A DNA stretch of 64,000 nucleotides from RGIG6353 sp045653035 (GCA_045653035.1 JAZOLO010000007.1:3927-67926), one strand, 5' to 3'; shown: positions 33,190-42,606, counted from the stretch's first letter. A program made the numbers and translations. The notes: generated by a model not told the origin, from the sequence alone.

Positions 33190-34089
33190 TTATTCCATAA
33201 CATTTGCTTCTTCCTCGGTTTCGGCAGTTTTTTTGTTTGAAAGAACCTTTACGTCCTCTCTTATAAACTGGGTGGGAGAAGCGTCCTTGTTCGAGTCAAG
33301 GCTGACACGGACAAGTCCTGCAAGGGGATTTGAGTCTACAACGACGCCCTTGCCTGAGGGTGTCATAACGACAGCCCCAACTCTCGGAGTCTTTTTTATT
33401 TCTTCCTCGTAAACGTCGTTCTCAAATCTGAGACAGCACATAAGTCTTCCGCAGGTTCCCGAAATCTTGGCGGAGTTAAGGGAGAGTCCCTGCTCCTTTG
33501 CCATCTTTATAGAAACCTGGTCAAAGTCGGATAAAAATGATTTACAGCACAAGGCTCTGCCACAAATACCAAGACCGCCAAGTTGCTTTGCCTCGTCACG
33601 GACTCCTATCTGTCGAAGCTCAATTCTCGTTTTGAATACCGAGGCAAGGTCTTTTACAAATTCTCTGAAGTCAACTCGTCCCTCGGAGGTGAAGTAAAAG
33701 AGGAGCTTTGAGTTATCAAAGGTCATCTCAACGTCAACAAGGTCCATGTCAAGCTTATGCTCGGCGCATTTTTCCTTGAAGGTAGCCTTTGCCTTTTCAG
33801 CGGTCTCCTCGTTTTCACGAAGCTTTGCTTTATCCTCGGGGGTGGCTTTTCGGAGCACCTTTTTGAGAGGAAGCACTACCTTGTCGGCGGTGACTGTCTT
33901 GTTTGCGACAAGCACGTCACCGTACTCGGTGCCTCGTGAGGTCTCAACTATCGCCGACTCACCTGTGTGAAATGTAAGACCGTTTGGGTCAAAGTAGTAA
34001 ATCTTGCCTACTTCCTTAAATCTTACACCGATAATTTCGTAAAGCTCTTTTTCGTTTGTTTTTTCTGTGGTTACTTCTATATTTTCCAT
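33190..34089 (-). CDS. ricT: RicT/YaaT, PSP1-domain protein of the RicAFT complex
   Basis: Protein of 299 residues from the ATG at 34089 (AGGA 8 bases upstream); a TTG at 34110 lacks a Shine-Dalgarno. The PSP1 region contains the invariant Cys blocks LGICGRALCC and SGTCGRLMCCLRFE, which ligate a [4Fe-4S] cluster in Bacillus RicT. There RicAFT binds RNase Y and promotes mRNA processing. The last 50 residues are a variable acidic tail. Context darA-holB-ricT matches Bacillus yaaQ-yaaR-holB-yaaT with yaaR missing. Confidence 0.93.
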   Translation of the reverse strand: MENIEVTTEKTNEKELYEIIGVRFKEVGKIYYFDPNGLTFHTGESAIVETSRGTEYGDVLVANKTVTADKVVLPLKKVLRKATPEDKAKLRENEETAEKAKATFKEKCAEHKLDMDLVDVEMTFDNSKLLFYFTSEGRVDFREFVKDLASVFKTRIELRQIGVRDEAKQLGGLGICGRALCCKSFLSDFDQVSIKMAKEQGLSLNSAKISGTCGRLMCCLRFENDVYEEEIKKTPRVGAVVMTPSGKGVVVDSNPLAGLVRVSLDSNKDASPTQFIREDVKVLSNKKTAETEEEANVME

Positions 34090-34099
34090 TGGTTTTTTC

Positions 34100-35080
34100 C
34101 TATCTTTCAAAATCGTCGCAAAGGGTTACGTTTATTTCGGAAACAGCCGAAACAATATTTATTTTTCCTGAATCACGTATTACTTCATTCACCTTGTCAA
34201 AGGCAGAAAGAAGCCTTTCGGTGTTCAGTCTGTCGGCAAGAATGCTAAGCTCGTTATCATCTGAAAAGAACATATTTTTCCCCGTATAGCCTGACCTTCG
34301 GGCGATAATATCACGAAGTGCGGGAACGAAATAGGTCATGAGAGTGAAGAGCTTTGCTCTGTCGGACGTGGCAGGGGAGAGTATTGCCGAAAGCTTTGCA
34401 AAGCTTGTGTACTCGGTAAGGGCATGGAAATACTCTTTTACTCGTACTACGGCTTCCCTTGAGCTATCGTCCTCAAGAAATTTCATGGCAGGACCGAGTG
34501 CTCCGTCGGCTAGAAGGACTGCATCGTCAAAAAGCTGAGAGAGCTCGGGGAAACGCCTTTCAAGCTCACTTTTTATCACTCTGTCCGACAGCTTTTCCGT
34601 CTTTATTGTTACAGCTCTTGATTTAAGAGTTGAGAGAAGCAGATTGCGGTTAGTGGTGAGCAGAAAGAAGGTAACGTTTTTTGGGGGCTCCTCGAATATC
34701 TGCAAAAGTGCATTCTGCGATGGTGTTCCCATCTGTTGTGCGTTTTCAATTATGAATATCCTTCTGTCACATTCCGCAGGCTTTATGTATGCTTCCTTTA
34801 TTATCTCACGGATAGAGTCTATTTTTATGATACTCGCCTTGTCGCGGTGAATGATTTCACGTACATCCTGATGCTCGCCTGACATTATTTTACGGCAAGA
34901 GGAACAGGAAAAGCAGGGGGCGTCATTGTCGCACACAAGGGTGCAGGCAATGGCACGGGAGAGGGTAAGTCTTCCGCTTCCTTCGGCACCTTCTATTATA
35001 TAGGCGTGAGAAATGCGTCCTGTCTTTTTTGCTTTTCTGAAGTCAGACAGAACACTGCTGTTCCCTATAATAAAGTCCAT
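34100..35080 (-). CDS. holB: DNA polymerase III delta' subunit
   Basis: Clamp-loader subunit of 326 residues. AAA+ fold with ISHAYIIEGAEGSGRLTLSRA (degenerate Walker A), zinc-binding CFSCSSCRK after it, the SRC-equivalent region near DRRIFIIENAQQM, and LLQIFEEPPKNVTFFLLTTN. Loads the sliding clamp at replication. Its start abuts the darA stop directly, so the two are coupled. Confidence 0.92.
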   Translation of the reverse strand: MDFIIGNSSVLSDFRKAKKTGRISHAYIIEGAEGSGRLTLSRAIACTLVCDNDAPCFSCSSCRKIMSGEHQDVREIIHRDKASIIKIDSIREIIKEAYIKPAECDRRIFIIENAQQMGTPSQNALLQIFEEPPKNVTFFLLTTNRNLLLSTLKSRAVTIKTEKLSDRVIKSELERRFPELSQLFDDAVLLADGALGPAMKFLEDDSSREAVVRVKEYFHALTEYTSFAKLSAILSPATSDRAKLFTLMTYFVPALRDIIARRSGYTGKNMFFSDDNELSILADRLNTERLLSAFDKVNEVIRDSGKINIVSAVSEINVTLCDDFER

Positions 35081-35407
35081 TTATACTCTCTCGAAACGCT
35101 CGATGTTTGCAACGAATACCGTTGCACCTCCTATAGTTACCTCGATTGGAGCCATGCTGCCCCCGAGAGCTGCAGAGGAAATGATATCAACGGGAGCGTT
35201 GTACTTTCTCTTTTTGCTGTATTTCTTGATGACGTCGATAACTTTATCAACGTCTTGGTCTTCTACTGCGGTGATAAAGGTGTTGTTACCCTTTTTCAAA
35301 AATCCGCCTGTTGAAGCCATCTTTGTAACGTGGAAGCCCTCCTTGATAAGCTCAGACGATACGATAGGTCCGTCGTCGTTGTTAATGATAGCAAATATGA
35401 GTTTCAT
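35081..35407 (-). CDS. darA: Cyclic di-AMP receptor DarA (PII-like)
   Basis: Protein of 108 residues, formerly YaaQ. PII-like fold with the c-di-AMP-binding stretches FAIINNDDG, the T-loop STGGFLKKGNNTF, and GGATVFV. AGGAGGAACACC precedes the ATG. It shows that c-di-AMP signalling is present. The downstream partner of DarA is unknown. In the same run as holB and ricT. Confidence 0.95.
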   Translation of the reverse strand: MKLIFAIINNDDGPIVSSELIKEGFHVTKMASTGGFLKKGNNTFITAVEDQDVDKVIDVIKKYSKKRKYNAPVDIISSAALGGSMAPIEVTIGGATVFVANIERFERV

Positions 35408-35438
35408 GGTGTTCCTCCTGGAAAAATATTTATTACTG

Positions 35439-35467
35439 CGGATTTCGGGGAGCTACCCCGAAACCCG
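35439..35467. terminator. Hairpin between rnj and darA
   Basis: CGGATTTCGGGG/CCCCGAAACCCG with loop AGCTA. The T-run is on the plus strand only, so for the minus-strand genes it is more likely a partial attenuator than a full stop. Confidence 0.5.
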
Positions 35468-35477
35468 TTTTGTTTTT

Positions 35478-37151
35478 TTAAACGTCCATAATAATGGGAA
35501 GTATCATTGGTTTACGCTTGGTCTTGGTGTAAAGAAGCTTTGTTAAGTCATCGCGGAGATTTGATTTTATAGAGTTGTAATCGCAGTTGCCTGAATCAAG
35601 AGTTTTTTCGACCGACTGCCTTGCCAAGGCTCTAACACTTTCCATCAGCTCCTCCGACTCCTTCACGTAGACAAAGCCACGGGATACTACGTCGGGGCCT
35701 GACAGAATATATCCGCCCTCAGTATCAATGGCAACAACTACCGCTATAAGACCGTCCTGAGCAAGATGCTTTCTGTCGCGAAGCACAACGCTTCCGACAT
35801 CACCTACTCCGTAGCCGTCAACCAGCACCTTGCCCGAGGGCACTTGTGTACCGTGCTTTATCGAGCGAGGTTCTATTTCTATAGTCTTTCCTATTTCGGG
35901 AATTAGGATATTTCTTTCTTCAATTCCTACTTGACGGGCGAGAGCCTTGTTGCTTGTAAGGTGCTTGTATTCTCCGTGCATAGGCACAAAGAAACGGGGC
36001 TTTACAAGTGCCGTAAGGAGCTTTATCTCCTCCTGACAGGCGTGTCCCGAAACGTGTACGTCGGCAACCTGATTGTAAACCACCTCAACGCCCTTGCGTA
36101 GAAGCTCGTTAATGATAGCTGAAACAAGCTTTTCGTTACCGGGGATGGGAGTGGCTGATATAACTACAAGGTCGTCACCGCCAAGATTTACTCTCGCCTT
36201 TTCCTCGGAGAAGGTCATGCGGTAGAGAGCGCTCATAGGCTCTCCCTGACTTCCTGTTGTAATAAGGGTAAGCTCCTCGGGACGGAAACGCTTCATTTCT
36301 TCAAGTCCTATGAGCATTCCCTCGGGAATTCTCATGTATCCGAGACTTGTCGCCGCCTTTAGAACGCTTATCATACTTCGTCCCGTTACGGCTATCTTTC
36401 TGCCGAACTTCTCCGATGCATTTATAATCTGCTGTACTCGGTGTACGTTGGAGGAGAAGGTGGCAATGGTAACCCTCTTTTTAGTGTTTGCAAAAATGGT
36501 GTCAAGACTGTCACCCACTATTCTTTCAGAGGGGGTGAAGCCCTGCCTTTCGGCGTTGGTGGACTCGCAGAAAAGAGCGAGTACTCCTTTTTTACCTAGC
36601 TCACCGAAACGGGTGAGGTCGGTCATTTCTCCGTCGATGGGAGTTATGTCAATTTTAAAGTCTCCGCTAAAAATAACGGTGCCGATAGGTGTGGATATGG
36701 AATATGCCACACTGTCCGCAATGGAGTGGTTTACCCTAATTGCTTCAAGTGAGAAAACGCCGACCTTTGTAACAGAGCCTGCCGTAATGCAGTGAAGCTG
36801 CGCTATCTTGTCAAGGTGGTGCTCCTCAAGCTTGTTCTGGAGTATTCCAAGGGTTAGTCTTGTTCCGTAGATGGGAACGTTTATGGTTCTGAGGAGATAA
36901 GGAATTGCTCCTATGTGGTCTTCATGACCGTGTGTCAAAAATATTGCGCGTACCTTTTCACAGTTCTTTTCAAGGTAGCTTATGTCGGGAATGACAAGGT
37001 CGATTCCTAACATATCGTCGTCGGGAAATCCGAGACCGCAGTCGATGATAATGATATCATCGCCGTACTCGACGACAGTGAGATTTTTTCCGACCTCACC
37101 TATACCGCCGAGAGGAATAATTTTAAGCTTTTGCTTTTTTGTTTTCGCCAT
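35478..37151 (-). CDS. rnj: Ribonuclease J
   Basis: Metallo-beta-lactamase/beta-CASP ribonuclease of 557 residues with 5' exonuclease and endonuclease activity, central to Firmicutes mRNA decay and rRNA maturation. The metal site is THGHEDHIG near residue 80; the beta-CASP part includes STNAERQG and TIATFSSNVHRVQQI; HVSGHACQEE is a further ligand block; the C-terminal domain follows. One copy only in this window. Shine-Dalgarno AAAGGA precedes the ATG. It follows ruvB by 24 bases. Confidence 0.96.
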   Translation of the reverse strand: MAKTKKQKLKIIPLGGIGEVGKNLTVVEYGDDIIIIDCGLGFPDDDMLGIDLVIPDISYLEKNCEKVRAIFLTHGHEDHIGAIPYLLRTINVPIYGTRLTLGILQNKLEEHHLDKIAQLHCITAGSVTKVGVFSLEAIRVNHSIADSVAYSISTPIGTVIFSGDFKIDITPIDGEMTDLTRFGELGKKGVLALFCESTNAERQGFTPSERIVGDSLDTIFANTKKRVTIATFSSNVHRVQQIINASEKFGRKIAVTGRSMISVLKAATSLGYMRIPEGMLIGLEEMKRFRPEELTLITTGSQGEPMSALYRMTFSEEKARVNLGGDDLVVISATPIPGNEKLVSAIINELLRKGVEVVYNQVADVHVSGHACQEEIKLLTALVKPRFFVPMHGEYKHLTSNKALARQVGIEERNILIPEIGKTIEIEPRSIKHGTQVPSGKVLVDGYGVGDVGSVVLRDRKHLAQDGLIAVVVAIDTEGGYILSGPDVVSRGFVYVKESEELMESVRALARQSVEKTLDSGNCDYNSIKSNLRDDLTKLLYTKTKRKPMILPIIMDV

Positions 37152-37175
37152 TTTGGTCCTTTCACGCGGGAGGAC

Positions 37176-38261
37176 TTACAGGTTTTCGTCAAAGGTAACC
37201 TGTGTGCCCGACCCGCTTTCATTGTAGGTACAGCCCAAATGGTCGTAAGCAGCCTTGGTGACGCACCTTCCCCTTGGGGTACGTGCAAGGAAGCCTATTT
37301 GCATAAGATAAGGCTCGTACACATCTTCGATAGTGACGGTCTCCTCGCCGATAATGGCCGCAAGGGTCTCTAGACCTACGGGACCGCCGTTAAAATTCTT
37401 AATAATGGACAAAAGCATTCTTCTGTCTGTGTTGTCAAGTCCGAGAGAATCAATTTCAAGCATAGTCAGGGACTTGTCTGCTGTCGCTTTGTCAATAATG
37501 CCCTCTCCCTTTACCTGTGCCCAGTCACGCACACGCTTAAGGAGACGGTTGGCAATTCTAGGAGTACCTCTGCTTCTCCTCGCAATCTCAAGGGCTCCGT
37601 CGGGAGTAGTGGGAACGCCGAGTATTGATGCACTTCTCTCTACTATCTTCTGAAGCTCTTTTTCGGTGTAAAGCTCAAGACGGTGAATTACGCCGAAACG
37701 GTCGCGGAGAGGTGCGGAAAGCTGTCCCGCACGGGTAGTTGCTCCGATAAGTGTAAATCTTTCAAGGGGAATTCTTATACTGCGCGCCGCAGGACCCGTT
37801 CCGATAATAATATCGAGAGCGTAGTCCTCCATGGCAGGATAGAGTATCTCTTCAATATTGCGGTTGAGTCTGTGTATCTCGTCGATAAAAAGCACGTCGC
37901 CACGCTGGAGATTTGAAAGGAGGGCTGCAAGGTCGCCCTGCTTTTCAATGGCAGGTCCTGAGGTTATTCTGAGATTTACACCCATCTCGTTTGCAATAAT
38001 CTGAGAAAGCGTGGTCTTACCGAGACCGGGAGGGCCATAGAGCAAAATATGGTCCAGCGCTTCATCGCGAAGACGCGCCGCTTCAATGGAAATCCTAAGG
38101 CTTTCCTTGGCTTTTTCCTGCCCTATGTATTCTTCAAGTGACTGAGGACGAAGAGAGCTTTCAGGGTCGATACGGTCTGTGTCTTCCTCTGTTTCAGCGG
38201 TTGTTATAAGTCTGTAATCGTCGGCAAAATCCTCTGCACTGAAATTGTAATCGTTTTTCAT
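37176..38261 (-). CDS. ruvB: Holliday junction branch-migration helicase RuvB
   Basis: AAA+ motor of 361 residues; with RuvA it moves Holliday junctions. Walker A GPPGLGKTTLSQIIA, Walker B FIDEIHRL, sensor TRAGQL, arginine finger region GTPRIANRL, and a C-terminal winged helix (ARTPRGRCVT). An N-terminal extension of about 30 acidic residues precedes the usual RPQSLEEYIGQ. AAAAAGGAAG precedes ATG. A family G repeat separates it from ruvA. Confidence 0.97.
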   Translation of the reverse strand: MKNDYNFSAEDFADDYRLITTAETEEDTDRIDPESSLRPQSLEEYIGQEKAKESLRISIEAARLRDEALDHILLYGPPGLGKTTLSQIIANEMGVNLRITSGPAIEKQGDLAALLSNLQRGDVLFIDEIHRLNRNIEEILYPAMEDYALDIIIGTGPAARSIRIPLERFTLIGATTRAGQLSAPLRDRFGVIHRLELYTEKELQKIVERSASILGVPTTPDGALEIARRSRGTPRIANRLLKRVRDWAQVKGEGIIDKATADKSLTMLEIDSLGLDNTDRRMLLSIIKNFNGGPVGLETLAAIIGEETVTIEDVYEPYLMQIGFLARTPRGRCVTKAAYDHLGCTYNESGSGTQVTFDENL

Positions 38262-38275
38262 AAGCTTCCTTTTTT

Positions 38276-38510
38276 AAGCTTGATATTTTGGCTAAAACCG
38301 AAAATGAAATGTTTTTCGGTTTTGCTATAAATCGAGTTTATAAATATAGTGCGAACAAGGTGTAATCAAGCTGTGATCTTTTAATGTAGAAAATCTTCGA
38401 TTTTCTTTTTAGTTGTTCCAAAATTCATTTTCTTCGCGTGTTGCTCGGACTGGCGTACAGAGTACGCCGACGCCTTCGCACTCCGCGATTTTATCTCAAA
38501 ATCTCGTCGC
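38276..38510. repeat. Family G element, copy A (ruvA-ruvB gap)
   Basis: About 235 bases beginning AAGCTTGATATTTTGGCT, 15 bases before the ruvB start (minus strand). It shares with copies B and C the blocks TCATTTTCTTCGCGTGTTGC, a GGCGTAC/GTACGCC hairpin, GACGCCTTCGCACTCCGCG and TCTCAAAATCTC. The same end faces the downstream gene in all three. No coding frame. Confidence 0.8.
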
Positions 38511-38543
38511 TTTTAACAAATGCATTCAGCGTTCAGTATTTTA

Positions 38544-39143
38544 TTACTGTTTTGTAAGTCTTTTAAGAGCGTGGCGGATAAGCTCCTCAACGGGCATACC
38601 TTCACTTCCCTCAAAGCTTAGTGCTTTCATAGCTTCGCTTCTTGAATAGCCCAGCGCTTCAAGAGACATAAGAGCATCCTTTACGGCAGAGGTCTGCACA
38701 GGGGCTTTGCCCGAAGGTGTCACAAGAGGCACGTCACCGCCGCCTACCTTGTCTTTCAGTTCAAGTATAATCTTTTGTGCAGTTCGGAGGCCTATACCCT
38801 GTGCCGCCGAAATGGATTTCGCATCGTCGGATATAACCGCCATGGTGAAGCTTTCGGGTGTGTGTGCCGAAAGGATAGCCATAGCCGCCTTGGGGCCTAC
38901 TCCCGAAATGGAGATAAGAAGCTCGAAAATACGTTTTTCCTCGGTAGAATAAAAGCCGTAAAGCTCCTCAGAATCCTCTTTTACGTGGAAATGTGTGAAA
39001 AGTCTTACGTTGTCAGAGTCAGCACCCTGAAGTCTGCCTGCCGTTTTGTCGCTGACGGTTATCTCGTAGCCTATTCCGTTGTTGTCGATAACGGCAACGC
39101 CACGTCCCACAAGGACGAGCTTGCCCGAAACGTAGTAATACAT
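38544..39143 (-). CDS. ruvA: Holliday junction DNA-binding protein RuvA
   Basis: Protein of 199 residues: N-terminal OB fold (MYYYVSGKLV, GYEITVS), tandem helix-hairpin-helix (ISGVGPKAAMAIL, AQGIGLRTAQKIILELKDK), flexible linker and the C-terminal domain III that contacts RuvB (DALMSLEALGYSRSEAMKAL). It starts 3 bases after the ruvC stop. Confidence 0.97.
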   Translation of the reverse strand: MYYYVSGKLVLVGRGVAVIDNNGIGYEITVSDKTAGRLQGADSDNVRLFTHFHVKEDSEELYGFYSTEEKRIFELLISISGVGPKAAMAILSAHTPESFTMAVISDDAKSISAAQGIGLRTAQKIILELKDKVGGGDVPLVTPSGKAPVQTSAVKDALMSLEALGYSRSEAMKALSFEGSEGMPVEELIRHALKRLTKQ

Positions 39144-39146
39144 AAT

Positions 39147-39671
39147 TTAATTTCCGCCTGTCTTTTTGGAATATTTCAAGGTGTTAACGCTTTGAATTTT
39201 TGAGCTTCTGGTATGCCCGTGACAGATGGCAAGAGCCAAAGCGTCGGCGGCATCGTCGGGCTTTGGCATTGAGTCGAGGTGTAAAAACACCCTCGTCATT
39301 TCCATAACCTGTTTTTTTTCTGCACGTCCGTAGCCTACCATTGCCTGTTTTACCTGTAAAGGGGTATATTCAAACAGAGGAACTCTCATTTCCTCAGCTG
39401 TGAAGAGTATAACACCTCTTGCCTGAGAAACGTTTATTGCGGTTTTTTGGTTGTTATTGAAGAACAGCTCCTCAATGGAAATCTCGTCGGGAGTGTATCT
39501 TTTTATAATATCCGAAAGAGCAAGGTGAATGAGGAAAAGCCGTCTCTCTACCCTCATTCCAGACGGGGTTGAAATCGTACCGCAGTCTATGTATCTGAAA
39601 GCACCCTTTTCAAATTTAACAACGCCCCAGCCAACCGTTGCAATACCTGGGTCTATACCTAATATTATCAT
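39147..39671 (-). CDS. ruvC: Holliday junction resolvase RuvC
   Basis: Endonuclease of 174 residues that cuts Holliday junctions. Catalytic acids are in ILGIDPGIATVGW (Asp at residue 6), SIEELFF (Glu) and KPDDAADALALA (two Asp). The ATG at 39671 gives the family-typical start; a TTG seven codons upstream is not needed and has no Shine-Dalgarno. First gene of ruvC-ruvA-ruvB. Confidence 0.96.
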   Translation of the reverse strand: MIILGIDPGIATVGWGVVKFEKGAFRYIDCGTISTPSGMRVERRLFLIHLALSDIIKRYTPDEISIEELFFNNNQKTAINVSQARGVILFTAEEMRVPLFEYTPLQVKQAMVGYGRAEKKQVMEMTRVFLHLDSMPKPDDAADALALAICHGHTRSSKIQSVNTLKYSKKTGGN

Positions 39672-39880
39672 TTTTTCAAAACCGTATTCCAAAATATCCG
39701 AATTTACAATTATTCATGATAATGATATCATAATATGAGAGAAAAGTCAAGAAAAGTTATGGGGGCTATGTATAATTGAATATTGAAGAATGAATATTGA
39801 AGAATTATGGTGAATTTATGCCCCGTAGGGTAGTTCCTTTGGTTTGTACGGCAGTGCGAGAGAGGGGCGAAGATGGATTA

Positions 39881-39920
39881 AATGCAAGAAAGACGAGGGG
39901 CTTCCTCGTCTTTCTGCATT
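39881..39920 (-). terminator. Terminator of the cysteine-rich protein gene
   Basis: AATGCA..GAAAGACGAGG / CCTCGTCTTTCTGCATT, a 17-base stem with one bulge, about 110 bases after the stop. Confidence 0.7.
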
Positions 39921-39924
39921 GTAA

Positions 39925-40027
39925 AAGCTTATAACCTTATTTTGATTAGTTCGCACTTTCTAGGTGAAAGAATTCTTGTGTTAAAACCTAAAAATTTTCA
40001 TTTTCTTTTTAACCAAAATATCTAGCT
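39925..40027. repeat. Family G element, half-length fragment after the Cys-rich gene
   Basis: Read on the minus strand: AAAGCTAGATATTTTGGTTA, then AAAATGAAA, then AGTGCGAAC..TAATCAAAA, matching the first ~100 bases of copy A in order. It begins at the stop codon of the cysteine-rich gene. Confidence 0.55.
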
Positions 40028-40537
40028 TTAGTTGCAATATTTTCCGTAGCGGTTAACTTCCCATATTCCGTTACAGCCTTGATTTACAGGCTGGCAAAGC
40101 TCGAATATCATGCGTCCTGCACAGGAAACGCCGAGTACCACGTAGGTTTTGTCACAGCAGGTGCACTTTCCTGCAAGGTAGGTGGGGTATCCTCTGAAGC
40201 ATTCGTCGATAAAGCAGTTTTGCATAAAGCGTGTAGCAACAGCCACGGGGTCAAGACGCCAGGACTCAAAGCCTGAGTCCACAAGGGACTGTGCCTCGCA
40301 AAGCTGACAGTCGCAGGTTTCGGGAGCGTTTTCCCAACGCACTCCGCAAAGGTTTACGTCGTTCTGGTTGCAGGGGGTCACCGTACTGCCTGTAAGGCAG
40401 GGGTCGTCATCGTGACATTTAGGGGTACAGGAAGGACAGCAAACCTTTCTGCAAGGCTTGCACGAGCCTGAGTTCAGTTCGGGAATTATAAAAAGACCGA
40501 GTCCCACAAGAATGGGCAAAAGGGTCGTAAGGTCCAT
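40028..40537 (-). CDS. Cysteine-rich membrane-anchored small protein, unknown
   Basis: Protein of 169 residues with one N-terminal hydrophobic segment (about 4-19, LLPILVGLGLFIIPEL) and more than 20 cysteines after it. Many are in pairs: CKPCRKVCCPSCTPKC, CDCQLC, CTCC. The middle reads VDSGFESWRLDPVAVATRFMQNC. No family recognised. The Cys density suggests metal binding or a disulfide-rich extracellular fold. Shine-Dalgarno AAAGGAG precedes ATG. It is a single-gene unit. Confidence 0.7.
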   Translation of the reverse strand: MDLTTLLPILVGLGLFIIPELNSGSCKPCRKVCCPSCTPKCHDDDPCLTGSTVTPCNQNDVNLCGVRWENAPETCDCQLCEAQSLVDSGFESWRLDPVAVATRFMQNCFIDECFRGYPTYLAGKCTCCDKTYVVLGVSCAGRMIFELCQPVNQGCNGIWEVNRYGKYCN

Positions 40538-40741
40538 TTTTCTTCTCCTTTCAAAGTGATTTTATTAGGAGTATTTTCTCCGATATCATTATATTCTTTT
40601 CTGATGGTGATTGACAGGAAAATAAGGCGGTTTTGCTCATGCTAAATTAAAACTTTCACGGCTATATAAGGAGTAATTTAGTAAAAGTGTTCAAAAAAGA
40701 ACAAAAGTATTGTGCAATAACGAAAAAGTTTAAAATTATCA

Positions 40742-40770
40742 TTGCAAAAAAAGGGTGCTTGTGATACAAT
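40742..40770 (+). promoter_or_regulatory. Sigma-A promoter of the OppA-like gene
   Basis: TTGCAA (40742-40747), 17-base spacer, TACAAT (40765-40770), 47 bases before the start codon. Confidence 0.65.
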
Positions 40771-40816
40771 ACATTGTGAATTGTTATGTGACATATTCTT
40801 TTCGGGAGGAAAATTC

Positions 40817-42565
40817 ATGAAGAAAATATTATCTTTAACGCTCGTATGCATGATGCTTCTCGCAACCCTTTCGGGATGTGCGGTTGACCCTGAAGATAAG
40901 GGAGCTATTATTCCCGTATCTATCTCCAAGGAAATGAAGTCTTACGACCCTGTTCCCATGATATACGATGCTGAGCTTGTAAAGAACACAGGACTCCTTT
41001 TCGAGGGTCTTACCGTTATTGATGAAAACGGCAAGGTGAAGAAGGGTCTTGCAGAAAAATGGTACACCAAGATAGATGAAGAAAGAGGCGAGTACTCGCT
41101 CTACTTTGAGCTTGCAGAAGGCTCTTCTTGGGACGATGAAAAGTATGTTCAGGCAGACGACTTCGTTTATGCCTGGAGAAGAGTTCTCGCACCCTCGACC
41201 TCCAGCCCCGCCGCAGCGCTTCTTTATAACATCAAGAACGCAAAGGCTTATAAGTCAGGCGACGTTACCGCCGATGACCTTGGCGTGTATGCCGAAAGCG
41301 ACTCACTTCTTAAGGTAGAGTTTGAAGGTCCCTTCGACCTCGACCAGTTCCTTATAAACGTTTCAAGCCCTGCACTAGTTGCACAGCGTGAGGACAACGT
41401 TTACGGACATGAGGATTCATGGGCAACAAGCCTTGACCGCTTTGCCGCAAACGGTCCTTTCACTCTCAAAAACCTTGAAATGGGCGAAAGAGTTACAATT
41501 CAGAGAAACCCCGTTTACAAGCGTGAAAAACAAAGCGACACCGCAGTATTCAAGGTAGTTAAGCCTTGGAAGCTTATGCTGGACTTCACTCTTGACGAAG
41601 CAGAACAGATGGAAAAGTTCAACAACGGCGACTATTTCTTCATCAGTAACTTCTCCAAGGAAACCTACGAGGAGAACGAAAAGAAGATAGAGACTGTTGA
41701 CCTTCTTTCGGTTTATTCATACTTCTTTAATACAACAAAAGCACCCTTTGATAATGCACTTGTAAGACAGGCACTGAGTATTGCTCTTGACAGAGAAGAG
41801 ATTGCAGAGCTTTCCGGTCTTGGTGCAAAGCCCGCAACAGGTCTCGTTACCTACGGCGTACAGGATACAAAGCCCTCCAAGTCCTTCAGAAAGGTAGGAG
41901 GAGAGCTTATCGAAACCTCTGCTAACGTTGAGGAAGCAAAGGCACTTCTTAAGAAGGCAGGCATCAATCCTTCAGATTACAGCTTCTCCATTTATACACT
42001 TCGTGACGATGCAGACGTTGCGATTGCAAAGTACACCAAGGAGGTTTGGGAAGGACTCGGCTTCAAGGTTAAGCTTGAACAGGGTGGCGGTAAGATGTAT
42101 TCGGATAAGCTCTATATGGGCAACTTCGACGTAATCGGTATCGACTATCAGGGTCTTACAACAGATGCATTCTCTTTCCTTGCACCCTTTGCAAAGGAAT
42201 ACAGCGGTGAAGCTATTGATATCGAAGCTGAAGACAGAACAGCTACTCACGTAACAGGTATTGACGATGAAAAGTACAATGCTCTTATTGATAAGATAGC
42301 AGGTACTCTTGATAACAAGGAAAGAGTAAAGCTTCTTCACGAAGCAGAAGAAATGCTCATAAGCCTTGCACCTATAGCTCCTCTTCACTTCAACGTAAAC
42401 TCTTACATGAAATCAAAGAAGCTTTCAGGTCTTGAGGTTTCGGGCTACGGCTACCTTATCTTCACAGATGCAAAGCTCAAGAACTATGAAGAAACAAATG
42501 CAATAATTCAAGCCGAAGAAGATGCTCGTAAGAAGGCTGAAATTGAGGCAAACAAGAATAAATAG
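40817..42565 (+). CDS. Peptide ABC transporter substrate-binding lipoprotein (OppA type)
   Basis: Extracellular solute-binding protein, family 5; 582 residues from the ATG at 40817 (GGGAGGA upstream). Lipobox LSGC with Cys 21. Family blocks: LLFEGLTVIDENGKVKKGLAEKW near the N-terminus, WDDEKYVQADDFVYAWRR (the SBP_bac_5 core), and ALVRQALSIALDREEIAEL. The C-terminus is a charged Glu/Lys helix. No permease or ATPase genes are adjacent, so it is an orphan binding protein that must share a transporter encoded elsewhere. Peptides are the likely ligand. Confidence 0.92.
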   Translation: MKKILSLTLVCMMLLATLSGCAVDPEDKGAIIPVSISKEMKSYDPVPMIYDAELVKNTGLLFEGLTVIDENGKVKKGLAEKWYTKIDEERGEYSLYFELAEGSSWDDEKYVQADDFVYAWRRVLAPSTSSPAAALLYNIKNAKAYKSGDVTADDLGVYAESDSLLKVEFEGPFDLDQFLINVSSPALVAQREDNVYGHEDSWATSLDRFAANGPFTLKNLEMGERVTIQRNPVYKREKQSDTAVFKVVKPWKLMLDFTLDEAEQMEKFNNGDYFFISNFSKETYEENEKKIETVDLLSVYSYFFNTTKAPFDNALVRQALSIALDREEIAELSGLGAKPATGLVTYGVQDTKPSKSFRKVGGELIETSANVEEAKALLKKAGINPSDYSFSIYTLRDDADVAIAKYTKEVWEGLGFKVKLEQGGGKMYSDKLYMGNFDVIGIDYQGLTTDAFSFLAPFAKEYSGEAIDIEAEDRTATHVTGIDDEKYNALIDKIAGTLDNKERVKLLHEAEEMLISLAPIAPLHFNVNSYMKSKKLSGLEVSGYGYLIFTDAKLKNYEETNAIIQAEEDARKKAEIEANKNK

Positions 42566-42606
42566 TAGGATTTTTGCAAAAAATTCATAAAAAAAGAAAA
42601 TTTGTG

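Larger units (their letters stand above)
39672..40027. other. Gene-free region between ruvC and the Cys-rich gene
   Basis: 356 bases. Holds a 13-base direct repeat TGAATATTGAAGA (twice near 39778-39805), the hairpin at 39881-39920 and a family G fragment at 39925-40027. No open frame with a start signal. Confidence 0.5.

Noticed and set aside
39775..39870. Possible gene remnant in the ruvC downstream gap
   Set aside because: Only a 13-base direct repeat and stop-rich frames are seen; no recognisable protein similarity.
40817..42565. Complete oligopeptide ABC transporter operon
   Set aside because: Only the binding lipoprotein is present; the next genes are yceD and rpmF with their own promoter.
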